A stretch of 64,000 nt of DNA from Clarkia xantiana subsp. parviflora (taxonomy: Eukaryota > Streptophyta > Magnoliopsida > Myrtales > Onagraceae): positions 34,798,756 to 34,862,755 of the forward strand of contig JAPTYO010000009.1 in NCBI GenBank assembly GCA_036873135.1, written 5' to 3'. Below are positions 21,578 to 31,837 of the stretch, one piece after another. Position 1 is the stretch's first letter. Every line of letters starts with the position of its first letter. The notes below the pieces were generated by a model. It had not been told where the DNA came from. It ran no database searches and saw only the letters and a program-made list of their open reading frames with translations. The position numbers were made by a program, and so were the translations under genes.

Positions 21578-22110
21578 TGTATCTTCTTTGAACTTGTTAA
21601 TTTTTCAAGTTATCGCTGGCTACAGTTTCTGTTTTTAGCATCATTCTCGGAAGATCCGACGCAGGGGCGCGTTCCTCGAGCGATTCTTAGTTCTTTGTGT
21701 CGAGCATGACCGTGCTAATTCCTTCTTGTGATAAAGGAAATAGAGTTGAGGGTTGTGTAGTAGTGTCTTCTGCCCCCCGGTCGAGGGACCGGCCCAAGGG
21801 GGAGCGTTACTCCTACTGAGGTAAGTATTTGTTGATTGCTGATTGTCGCCCTTATGTTGAAGAGCTATGTTGTGCTGAATGTTGAAACAATCATTCTTGT
21901 CGTGTCTTCTGTTTGGATGACGACATTGCATTTGATGTTGACATTATGAACTCTTTGCCATAAGTCCTTAAAGATGATGTTGACTCTTGGTTGCTTGCAT
22001 GATGCATTATGCATATTGCCCTTATTTCCTGAATAGCTTGCCGCTATATGTGTTGCAACCTGCCAAGTATTTTTGCGTATAGCAATATTTCTCAACAAGT
22101 AGTGTATTTT

Positions 22111-22465
22111 AAAGGTGTTATCTTGGCTAAGCAAGATACTAGTTTATACCGTCTCTTAGTTCCACTCTAAGGCGACGTTGTACAAGACCCGACTTGTAAA
22201 TTTTATGAGTTTTAAACAGGGTGCGCACCTTCCAGCGTGTATCAACCCGCGTTGGGGAAGCATACGTAAAAACATTTTAGTATTTGAAAGGTGTTATCTT
22301 GGCTAAGCAAGATACTAGTTTATACCGTCTCTTAGTTCCACTCTAAGGCGACGTTGTACAAGACTCGACTTGTAAATTTTAAGAGTTTTAAACAGGGTGC
22401 GCACCTGCCAGCGTGTATCAACCCACGTTGGGGAAGCATACTTAAAAACATTTTAGTTTTTGAAG
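22111..22465. repeat. Tandem duplication with 176-bp period in G1
   Basis: Two adjacent copies of a segment starting AAAGGTGTTATCTTGGC and including GCGCACCTNCCAGCGTGTAT. G2 has a single copy at about 38442-38610, so the duplication arose in G1. Confidence 0.9.
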
Positions 22466-24100
22466 AAGTATTTTGTGAACCCTAAAAAGCTTGTTGATAA
22501 AATATTTTGGCATTGAATGTGATACACCCAAAAAACCGTGTTGATAAAATTTTTGGAAAGGTGTTTGATACATAAAATATTTGATAAAATATTTGACAAA
22601 ATATTTGGTAAAATATTTGAGAAAATATTTGTGATACATGATTCCTGCGTCCAGGGACCATGTAACACTTTTTTGACAATATGAATTGTGATGCATGCTT
22701 TCTGCGTCCAGGAACCATGCAACACGGTTTGAAAATCTGTAGTACGGAATTGTCATCTAACCAGAGGACTTTTGCCGTATAAAGCGAACCCTGACCAGGA
22801 ATTCGTAATATGGGATTGTCGTCTATCAAGAAGACATTCGCCATAAGGAGTGAACCCTTTAAACAGGAATTCACACTTTTTATAGTGTGGGGTCGTTGTC
22901 TAACCAGAGAACTTCCGCCACTTAGGGGTGATCAGTCCCGTATGCCCATCCTGTTCTGAATCCAGGGAATGGCTATGAACATGAGGATTTGCCTGTAACC
23001 AGAGATGTCACAGCATGTCATTTTTTAGAAGTAAACATGGGGCTTGTCTTTTTAAAAAAGAGGATACCTCAACATGCTATTTTGATAGTAGGCCTTGGTG
23101 TTAATCCAAGATATTGCTTGTAGTTGACGCCTCTGAATAGTCGTCGTTTTGATAAATAATCTGCATGTTGTCATTGCAGCATATAAGTTGATTGTGCACA
23201 TAGCTTGATGGCTTTGTGTTGCCGGTATCTTCTTGAGATGGACGCCTATATTATGAATGGAGAAATAAACTCCCCGTTGGTGTAGATAATAGATATGTTG
23301 GTGTTGTGTACCATAAATCCCTCCTTGAACACAATGCTTAGCTTGTATTGTTGAAGTAGATTTTTGTGCATAGGTTACTACTTGGCGTAATTCCTATGTA
23401 GTAATCGTAGTGTAGCATGTACCTACGAGCAGAGTTACTTTTGTCAGATAATCGTAATTTTTATAAGTTTGCAAAAGTATGAAGTCATGAAATATTCTTT
23501 TTAGTTATGCATATAATAATTAAAGTAAAGGAATCTGATACAAAGATTCTTTGTTTGTGTAGGAAACTTCCCTGAGTGCGGATACGATAGGTGTAGATCA
23601 TGATAGGTATGTATATATGTTAGGTAGAATTGCCGAGCACTTGTCAGCTTGGTGCCCCCCAAGTCGCTTGGCAGTTGTATCGCTGTTTCCTGATTGTTTT
23701 TATTGTTTCATCTTCTAATAGTGCATGATTTTCCCTTGTGTAATGCCCCCGCCTTATTTATTATTGCGACACGATTTTTAGTCTTGCGCATATAAAATGC
23801 TTGGAATTTTGTGTTGTTGACGCGAGTAATATGTGCGTAGTTATTACTTGGCGTTATTCCAGGGTAATATGCGTCATAATAATGTACCTACGAAAGTAGA
23901 TTTAACCTTTATTAGATATTTAGAGTTCGCACAACGGATTACAAGAAAGCGTCTACTGATCACTTCTTTTGAAAATTACTGAGGCTAATAAGCATGAATT
24001 GTACTTAATCTTTAAAAGATTTATAATAGATATGCGAAAGGAGATAAGGAAGACAAAGGGATTGCTGATGTGTTTGACGTCCTCATAGGTGATTTGTTGG
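22466..24100 (-). other. Non-coding interior of G1
   Basis: No gene is supported. It is collinear with 38611-40560 of G2 but shorter. The AAAATATTTG-type repeats at 22560-22635 and single copies of the 68-bp units expanded in G2 lie here. This segment sits where pol would be expected downstream of gag. Confidence 0.6.
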
Positions 24101-25824
24101 CTAGTTGATTCTACCACGTGCCACATAGTTTCTCAATGCATCTAGCGTGTTGAGTTCTTCAATCTCCCCTTTTGGGGATGGACAAAAGTTAATGTCATGC
24201 CCCCAAGTTTTACTTTGCTTGTGTTGTTCTTCAACATCTTTGCCAAGGAAGGCAGTCGTTGACTCAAGTGGGCGGTGAAGTTTGTTTTCTGGGAGTTTGA
24301 GATTTGTTTCTTCTGCATTCATACTCCAAGATTGTACAAATCGTCACAATTGGTTCCATAAGTGACGTTGTTTTTCTGGCGTTTGGCGATAGGTGGATTA
24401 TCATCCGCCTTTTCTTTTCCCTTGCCTTTTTCTGAAGACTTCACACGAGGCTTCCTTTGATGCTTATTGCCATGGTCGATATACTTCATCATTTTTCCTT
24501 CTAAGATCAAGCTGTTTACATGAAATCTTAAGCTGACACAGTTGTCTGTCTCATGGCCATATACTTCGTGATTCTCGCACCATTTGCTTTCATCTTTTCC
24601 CAATGGGCCATTGCGGAATTTAAAGGGTTTTTTCCACAGCTTGGTCTCCTTCATTTCTTTCAGGATGACAAACAACGGTGTGTTCAAAGGAACACATATG
24701 GCGAGATTGGTATCTTTGAGCCTTTGGGCATCTGACTGGAACGGCCTCTTTTGTCGCGGTTGTCTCTTTTCCCAGGAAACGTGTATCTCTTTTTCAATTA
24801 TTGCCTTCAAGGTTCTTGTTGTCAATCCCGTGATTGGGACGTCGTCGTCACTAGCAGGTTATTTCCGCCACTCCTTGTGACAGATGTCAGCATTGTCTTG
24901 GCTTGTCCTTGTGGAAGGACCTTCTTTGTGTATTTTGGATGACTCTGCTTGAGTCTTCTTTGGAGGGCTGTCGCCTTGATCGGTGAATTGCTTTAATTTG
25001 CCTTTGAGGACGAAGCTGTTAATGCGGAAACGTAGACTGGCACAACTGTTCGTCTTGTGGCCGAAGACCTCGTGGTATTCACACCACTTGTTTTTGTCTT
25101 TCCCCAATGGGCCGTTTCTGAAATTGCTTGGTGCTTTCCACATTTTTGCATCCTTCATCTCTTTCAATATTTCGGACGACGGGGCTTTCAAAGGAATGCA
25201 GTCAGTGAGGTTTACTCCTTTTGGTTTCTGGAAATTTCCTTGAAGAGGTTTTCTTGGCTGAGGCTGCCAATTTCTTCCTTGCTGACCGCTTGAGGGCGGT
25301 TTGGCTTGATTCTGCTTTGGGGGTTGTTTCCATGCCTCTTTTGGGTGTTGTGCTATCACGTACAGGTTGCATGAGCGTACAGCTTCGTGCCTTGGCTGTT
25401 GGTACTGGAAGGTACCTTCCGTGCATTGCCCCTCTATTCTTTGGTGTAGTGTGTCTTGATGACTTGTGACTCGAGACTTTGTCCCTATCGTCTCAACTTG
25501 TTTGTTAATTGGAGGCAAAGGAGGTGACGGGTTGACACCTTTGTATTGGAAGGCTCCTTGGTCGCATTGTGCGGAGAATGCATTTCTTGTTGGAGTGAAG
25601 AAAGCATTGGATGTGGCAACAGGGATGTGGAAGGATCCAAGTTGTCTTTTTATCGGCTTCTGCGAGGTTATGGGCAAGGCGTTGTGGTATGCGATGTGCT
25701 CCTTGTCTTTTGATGAGAAATCAATGACATCTTCAAAGGCGGCATCCTTTATGCCAACATACTCCAAGTTGGTGTCATCGGTCTCGTGCATTGTCTTTGT
25801 GGTATGGTAGCTTTTTGTTTGAAT
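24101..25824 (-). pseudogene. Tat-like gag of G1 with duplicated zinc-finger module
   Basis: Element-sense gag lies directly after the primer site. Seen in order: the DAAFEDVIDFSSKD region, a Pro/Gln-rich stretch, then PLKAPSSEILKEMKDAKMW, GPLGKDKNKWCEYHEVFGHK and TNSC (finger at about 25043-25087). After the stop near 24859 a second, similar module follows: PLNTPLFVILKEMKETKLW, GPLGKDESKWCENHEVYGH and ETDNC (finger about 24539-24583). A Lys-rich tail and ALRNYVARGR end it. Both fingers have the form CX2HX4HX4C, as in Tat gag. Compared with G2, the N-terminal part is deleted: an open frame of 403 codons runs from inside the LTR (26070) through the primer site into gag. Confidence 0.82.
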
Positions 25825-25841
25825 CACGTAGACGGCACCAA
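25825..25841 (-). promoter_or_regulatory. Primer-binding site of G1
   Basis: In element sense TTGGTGCCGTCTACGTG follows the 5' LTR. It corresponds to the TTGGCGCCGTCTG-type site of plant Tat elements with changes. Confidence 0.8.
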
Positions 25842-26643
25842 TGTTGCGTCCTGGATGAACTGGGTCGTGGGGACGCGTCTGTTCGTATGGTTGAGCTGGT
25901 TTTTGGGCTGTAACCCTTCGTCTGAAAGAGGTTTGTGCCACTGACGAGTATTCGGTTGAGTCCCGGAAAAGTCTGTGTCTCAAAACGCGGTTGTGTCTCA
26001 GGGGGTGTCTGAGTCTCTGAAGGCGGTGGTCTGTGCACAAGTTCGGGCGTCTGGGCGTTGATTCCTGCACAAAGAACCGGTGCTAGCACGGAGAGGGGGA
26101 GGGGTGGTGCTAGCGGAGCCCTCTCCGATGCTTAAGTCACTATAGGGCTAAAAGAGTAATTCTAGAGAGAGATAATATTTCTAGAGAGAAGTCAGAACTC
26201 AAAATACCAAAGTTGGGCAAATGAGAGGATGTGTGAAAATGGGTGGCCAAGGCCTCCTATTTATAGGCTTCCTTGGGACCGGACCCGGTTTTTAAAGCGG
26301 TTTGATGACGGTTCATAAACAAGCGGTAACCGTCATCCATATTGGCAATGCGCGAACTTGACTTCTCTACACGTAACGGTAATCGCGGAAACGGTAATCG
26401 CACGATACCCGCAATGCAATCCGGACCTCGTCGAATTTGGGCAATTCGCCGAGGTCCGGATTGCCGCGTAATCAACCCGGACGTCCGGGTTGCTGCAATC
26501 CGGAGGTCCGGTCCGGACGCGCGTAACGCACTTCCGGACCGTTTTGACCCTTTGGGAGACGTTTTCTGAGCCGAGATGTAATTTTGACGTGTTTACGAGG
26601 CCCGATATATAAATACGAACTCGAATTGGGCACATATCCATCA
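25842..26643 (-). repeat. 5' LTR of G1
   Basis: It pairs with 18849-19645. In element sense, a TATAAATAGGAGGCC box lies at about 26252-26266 (seen on the + strand as GGCCTCCTATTTATAGG), with transcription toward lower coordinates. Confidence 0.92.
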
Positions 26644-26648
26644 AAGGG

Positions 26649-27050
26649 TATAAGCGATGGGGATGGTCATGTTCACCTATAATTCACCGACACATGTGTT
26701 CACTAGGTGGCCACCAACTAGATATTAGTTGTGTGAACACTTGTACAGATGCCCTGAAGAAGTATTCTTATGTGGAAAACTGGGCAATTGGAGAATTATT
26801 AGTTGACCAAGGATACAGTGCGGTACATATTTTGTTTTTAACAGGATTGATTTACGACAGGGAATCAACGTTCTGTGGGCGCTACAATACTCCTAACAGA
26901 TGAGTAGCACGATGCTCGTCGTATCCGCCGGTCGCACGGCAAACCTATATGAACTATTCGGAGACGGAGACAATGACTGAAGACTGAGACGTTGATGCTA
27001 TTTGATGACAATACATTAACATGCACCCTTCCATTCCGGCGAGTGGGAGC
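26649..27050 (+). other. 3' region of copia B, right of G1, with polypurine tract
   Basis: It resumes the conserved copia 3' region after the AAGGG duplication. It ends GCGAGTGGGAGC (27039-27050) at the start of the 3' LTR. No gene. Confidence 0.9.
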
Positions 27051-27615
27051 TGTTAGCATATGGTGACGTGGCGCCGTAATTGGTAGCCCGTTAATATATG
27101 TGGTTACCTAAGACAATTAGGTAAATGTCACATTTGGGCTAATTGGGCTCGACCCAATTTCCATGTGACATGGGAGGCCCAAAATTGGGCCTCCCACCCA
27201 CATGATAGTCGGTCGAAGCCCTAATAGTAGGGAGGAGGATTTTCTCCTCCTCCCACTATATAAGGTCTTGGGTCACCCCCAAAACACACATTGATCACAA
27301 TTCCTCTTAAGTTGTGATTTGAGAGAAATCACTTTCTATCTAGCTATTTCGGCCGGCCCCTTAAACACCACCATTGGTCCGAGGTTCTGTCCCAGTTGAA
27401 GAGTCGATTAGAGGATTTGCTGTGGAGCTTATATCGCGTAGGAATTCTTCTCACGAAGAACTTGTACGGGTTCTGACCGGAGGATCTGAACTCCCTCCAC
27501 ATCGTTCTTGGGCAGGAAAGCTATTGAGGTATGTGTACATTATTCCGCTGCGTAGTTAGATTACTTGCATGTACACGTTTAGCATTCCGTAGTATTACGT
27601 CCCCGTAATCCAACA
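27051..27615 (+). repeat. 3' LTR of copia B
   Basis: TGTTAGCATATGG to CCGTAATCCAACA. The inverted repeat GGGAGGAGGA/TCCTCCTCCC lies at 27230-27254, followed by CTATATAAGG. It is followed by GGCCC, the second copy of the target duplication, and by the rest of the T LTR. Confidence 0.93.
27230..27266 (+). promoter_or_regulatory. LTR core promoter of copia B (3')
   Basis: Perfect ten-base arms GGGAGGAGGA and TCCTCCTCCC around TTTTC, then CTATATAAGG. The arms differ from those of the 5' LTR at two sites and still pair. Confidence 0.6.
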
Positions 27616-28114
27616 GGCCCACCTTGCTCGGGGCACTGAGCAAGGTCTCCCTTGCTCGGGTACCCAAGCAAGGTCTCCCTTGCTCGGGTACCCAAGCAAG
27701 GTCCCCCTTGCTCGGGCACCCGAGCAAGGCCCTAGGGGTACCCCTTCGGGTACCCCCGTCCGTCCGGACAAGCCCCTCTCGTCCGGACCCCCACCCCAGG
27801 ACGATATTTCGCCCGGGGCTTACCCTTGAAGGGCTACACGCCAACACTTGACTATACTGAACTTACCTACAATCAAACCAAGGTCAAAGGCAACTTATTT
27901 ACGGTCAAGCCCAACCCATAATTACGAACCCGCCACAGCCGGACCAGAGAACCACTGGAACTGGGGCGGTCCGATAGAAACTCTATAAATAGAGAGCTCA
28001 TCCCCTCATTTGAAGGTATTCACATTCTCTCTAAGCTCACCCTCTCTCTAGAAGCTCTCACTAACTTAAGCTTCGGAGTGGGCTTACCGGGAACCCCCTG
28101 GTGCCCCTTTTGCA
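27616..28114 (+). repeat. LTR of element T, second part
   Basis: This continues 11442-11555 after the copia B insertion. It contains palindromic repeats (27621-27731), an inverted CCGTCCGGAC/GTCCGGAC region, a TATA box CTATAAATAG (27983-27992) and a pyrimidine-rich start of transcript (CTCTCTAAGCTCACCCTC). The right end at TTTTGCA (28114) is a guess. The following 114 bases (28115-28228) hold imperfect repeats of AAGGAGAAGCCCA and belong to neither copia nor any recognised part of T. Confidence 0.65.
27621..27731. repeat. Tandem 28-bp palindromic repeats in the T LTR
   Basis: Four units of the form CCTTGCTCGGG..CCNAGCAAGG follow head to tail, each a near-perfect palindrome. A further half unit (GAGCAAGGCC) lies at 11545-11554, just before copia B. 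They could form hairpins or cruciforms. Confidence 0.88.
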
Positions 28115-28228
28115 GTGAAGCAAGGAGAAGATCGAGAAGGAGAAGCCCACCAAGGTAAGAGATCAGGAAGGAGAAGCCCACCTACGAAGGAGAAGCCCAT
28201 CAACGGAAGAGAAGCCCATGATGAACAA

Positions 28229-29489
28229 ACAGTCCTGGTCACAAGTCTCGATCTAGAGTTGCACCGAATAAATGTTGAGACTGCAATCCTCCACGAAAAC
28301 ATGGAAGGAAGAGTTCTACATGGAGCTACCGGAGGGTTTCATTACTCCTAGTAACAAACGTAAAGTTTATAAACCCCAAAGGTCCATATACGGTCTTAAA
28401 CAGTCGTCTCGGCAGTGGTACCGCAGATTCCACGAGGAAATCGTAGGAAACAGATTCGTGAATCTTCACGAGGATCCGTGCGTGTATTATAGACCTCCGG
28501 GTCTAAGTATGTCATCTTAACCTTTTACGTGGACGACATACTCATTGCTGCAAACGACGTGAGTTTCATGAACAAGTCAAAGTCCAGGCTAGTATCTGTA
28601 TCTGAGATGAAAGACATGGGAGAGGCCACGTATATCTTAGGCATTAAAATTGGTAAAGATCGGGCTACCCGAAAATTGTGTCTATCTCAGGAAGCCTATA
28701 TCAACAAGTTGTTGAAAATGTTCAGATTACAGGATGCCAAACCCGTGGATATGCCGGTAGTATTTTGGTGCGCACTGTCTAAACGTGACGGCCCCAAGAA
28801 CCTGGCGGAGTGCAAACAGATGAAGGGTGCAGAGTATTTAAGCATGGTTGGTAGTTTGATGTACAACATGCAATGCAACCGTCCGGATATCTGTTACGCT
28901 GTGGGCCTAGTAGCACGTTTCCATTCAAATCCTGGCTATCAACATTTAAAGGCTATAAAACGAATAATTCATTATCTGAAAGGTACTGCCGAGTATGATC
29001 TGTGCTATGAGGGCGGGAAGTTAGAATTGAGCGATTACAGTGACGCCGACCATGGTGGCGATCTGCTTGATCGTTCTCCTTGTTAATGCCGCCATTTGAT
29101 GGACGCGCAAGAAGCAAACTTGTGTCGTGCTGTCAACAATGGAATCGGAATTCGTTGCTCTCTCTAAGAATGTACAGGAAGCAGTCTGGCTAAAAAGGCT
29201 TCTTACTACGTTGCTTGATGGTGACGTCGGAAGTAAACCTGTAAAGGTGTTCTCCGACAATCAAGCAGTTATTGCGGCAATTAAGATTCTGAAGTACCAT
29301 AGTAGGACCAAACACATTGATGTGAAATATTTCTATGCTAAATCGATGGTAGAAGACATCACAATCACTATGAAATACTTGTTCACTGATAATATGATTG
29401 CGGACCCATTAACTAAGCCACTATGCAGGGAGATATTCGAAAACTGCTTGGATTGCGTAGGGTTTAGAAATGGCATGTATCTGGGATAA
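28229..29489 (+). pseudogene. Copia reverse transcriptase-RNase H (copy A)
   Basis: This continues copy A after T. RT pieces: LDLELHRINVETAILHENM, GLKQSSRQWYRRFHEEIVG, VDDILIAANDVSFMN and MKDMGEATYILGIKIGKD. RNase H pieces: [23 protein letters not shown] and DNQAVIAAIK. Lesions: one extra base at 28301-28311 (GGAAGGAAGAG) shared with C and D, a frame change near 28490 before the YVDD-type motif, and a deletion after GGDL near 29065 that removes the DDRKSTTGGVF segment. The N-terminal part of RT and the linker are missing at the left edge. Confidence 0.92.
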
Positions 29490-30603
29490 CATTTTGATAT
29501 TAGAAAATTACATTTTGTAAGCGAAAGAATTGCAACTGGATTATGATTAATCGACGTCAAAATGTTTTGATTACATCAAATTTACGGTCTTTAAACTGAG
29601 TCATAGGACGACGCAATCCTCTGCCAAAACTATGTCGAATGTGGGCCTTACCTAGTCACACAGGTACGGTCGTCTTGCGGTGGAGGGAGGCCTCAACTAT
29701 GCAAGGGTAGCTTTGAATCAGAGGGATAAACCTGATTGAGCAGAATGATTATCTATATTCAAAGTAACTCGACATGATTCTCGTTCTGCAGATCGCCGTG
29801 ATGAACTTCGTTCGTCATAAATCCACATTCTGGCGGATGAAAATCTGTGATAGCATGATTGACATGTCCCATTCCTGTTGACCCAAAAGGTTCAGGTATG
29901 CTATCAACGTGTGCTTCATACTACGCGTGCTATGTTCGACCACGGGGTCACCGCTCGGTTGTGCTAGGAAGGAATCCTCGTGATTCTAGCGGGCGCAAAC
30001 TTCTTCAACTCGAGCATGTGATTGATTCCGGGAGCCTAATGAAGTGGCACCCGAAGTATCCTCATGGACTCAGAACTCGTATCAAAGGTTAGGCCCAATG
30101 CTCGCTTCCCGGCATACGAGCGTAGTGCTGAACAAAAAGGCCCATTGACCACGTCTCTGGAAACTGGTTGGGTTTGACTAAGGGTATGAGCGATGGGGAT
30201 GGTCAAGTTCACCTGTAATTCACCGATTCTTTTATTCACTAGGTGGCCACCAGCTGGATATTAGTTGACGGTTGTGAATACTTGTACGGATGCCTTGGAG
30301 AAGTGTTCCTATATGGAAACTAGGCAAGTGGAGAATTATTAGTTGACCTAGGATACAACGCGGTACAATATATATAAATTTTGTTTTATACAAGGTTGAT
30401 TGGAGAAAAGGGAATCAACGTTCCGCGGGCGCTACAACACTCCTAATAAATGAGTAGCACGATGCCCGTCGTATCCGCCGGTCGCACGGCAAACCTCGTA
30501 TGATCTATTCGGAAGCACGGAGCAGATCAAAGGGGAGAAATGTTTATGCGGATTTGGACAACAATACATTAACAGGCACCCTCCCATTCTGACGAGTGGG
30601 AGC
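29490..30603 (+). other. 3' region of copia A with polypurine tract
   Basis: The intact conserved 1.1 kb region ends in GAGTGGGAGC at 30594-30603. No + strand gene. The antisense strand has an open stretch at 30036-30239 (SALRSYAGKRALGLTF) that recurs in F (58438-58761). Confidence 0.88.
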
Positions 30604-31206
30604 TGTAAGCATATGGTGATGGGCGCCGTAATTGGTAGCCCATAATATGTATAGTTTACCTAATGAACTTGCGTAAATGTCACATCTGGGTAATTGGGCT
30701 AGACCCAAATCCCAATTTACATGAAAGGCCCAAAATTGGGCCTCCCTATACTAATGGCCGGCCGAAACTTATAGTGAGGGTAAAGTGGACTTTTGTCCAC
30801 TTTACTCCTCCTATAAATAAGAGGTTTTAGAGAATATTTTAGGGTTAATCATAATTCCCTCACAAGAGAGTTTTAGAGAAAAAAAACCCTCCTCCCACGC
30901 CACACTAGTTCGGTCGAATCCCTTACCTCATCGAAGGTGTGCCAAATTGCTTTCGAGCAACACTCCAGAGATCTCACCCAGCGCCAAGAATCGATTAGAG
31001 GCTTTGTTGTGGAGCTGCACCACGTAGGGCTTCTCTAACAAAAACCTCTACAGGTCCCGACCGGAGGATCGTGAACTCCCTATTGAGAAGATCTTGGGTC
31101 TACGGATCATCTTAAAGATATGTGTGAAACTTCCGCTGCGTAATTGATATTACTAGCATGTACCTTGTTTATAGTATCTGTAGTGATTACTCCCCGTATT
31201 CTGACA
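30604..31206 (+). repeat. Copia LTR L3 shared by copies A and C
   Basis: The most complete A-type LTR (603 bases), TGTAAGCATATGG to CCCGTATTCTGACA. It has the polypurine tract of A on its left and a perfect primer-binding site on its right, so one LTR serves as the 3' LTR of A and the 5' LTR of C. Inverted repeat 30780-30805, TATA box 30811-30820. Confidence 0.93.
30780..30820 (+). promoter_or_regulatory. LTR core promoter: inverted repeat plus TATA box (L3)
   Basis: Arms GTAAAGTGGAC and GTCCACTTTAC around TTTT, then CTATAAATAA. Confidence 0.6.
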
Positions 31207-31207
31207 G

Positions 31208-31220
31208 TGGTATCAGAGCC
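31208..31220 (+). promoter_or_regulatory. Primer-binding site of copia C
   Basis: TGGTATCAGAGCC, complementary to initiator-Met tRNA, begins one base after L3. Confidence 0.92.
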
Positions 31221-31790
31221 TGTGTTAGGAGTTCATGATTTTGATTAACTGGGGTTCTTGAAATTTTAAATTTTTTTCGGACCGAATTTTTTTTTTTAAG
31301 GAATTTTAAAATTTTTGAATTTTTATGATAATGGTGGTCCGAAATTTTCATGATGTTCTTGGTTTATTTGATGTTCATGATCTTCAAGAAAAAGGTAAAA
31401 TTTATCAAAATCAAACATTGGATTGTAGATCTTATTAAAATTTGATATTGAAATTTGACTACTTGTTCCTAATTTTAGTGTTTGTGCCGAAACCCTAGGT
31501 GAATTACAAGGTAAAATTTTTAAATTTCTTAGTCACCAAGGGATAAATTTCGGCCATATTTTTTTAAATTATATTTTTTACCATATTTTAATTTTTAATT
31601 AAGGGTAACAATATATCTATAATTAGGAACATTAGTATAGATTCACATGAAAATATATAGAAATATATAACTATCAATATATCTAAATATTTAAATAGGG
31701 TTAAAGATATTATTGATAGATTTAGTTACCTAAATGATTGAGAAAATATATTATCAGTTATTTGTTTCCCTATTAAAGATATTGACAATA

Positions 31791-31837
<47 letters not shown>

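Larger units (their letters stand above)
18849..26643 (-). mobile_element. Gag-only Ty3/gypsy (Tat-like) element G1
   Basis: A complete LTR element of about 7.8 kb on the - strand. Its LTRs are 25842-26643 (5') and 18849-19645 (3'), with termini TGATGGATATG and GACGCAACA in element sense. The target duplication AAGGG lies at 18844-18848 and 26644-26648. It has a primer-binding site, a polypurine tract and a gag remnant. I find no protease, RT, RNase H or integrase in any frame of the 6.2 kb interior. The rest is non-coding sequence with several tandem repeats. This architecture fits gag-only non-autonomous gypsy elements (the TR-GAG type). It would need enzymes from an autonomous Tat relative. 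Confidence 0.9.
11556..27615 (+). mobile_element. Copia copy B, nested in the LTR of T
   Basis: It has two LTRs (11556-12151 and 27051-27615), a primer-binding site, a long leader, an unrecognised gag-slot remnant, the shared non-coding block, an integrase tail, RT-RNase H, the conserved 3' region and a polypurine tract. The flanking five bases are GGCCT (11551-11555) and GGCCC (27616-27620), a target duplication with one change. G1 lies inside its 3' region. Its LTR subfamily differs from that of A and C (TGTTAGCATATGG start, CCGTAATCCAACA end), but the internal parts are clearly related. Confidence 0.9.

Noticed and set aside
28084..28351. Possible short host exon between the T LTR and copia RT (28115-28228)
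   Set aside because: The open frame is built of imperfect AAGGAGAAGCCCA repeats and runs straight into copia RT. There is no evidence for an independent gene.
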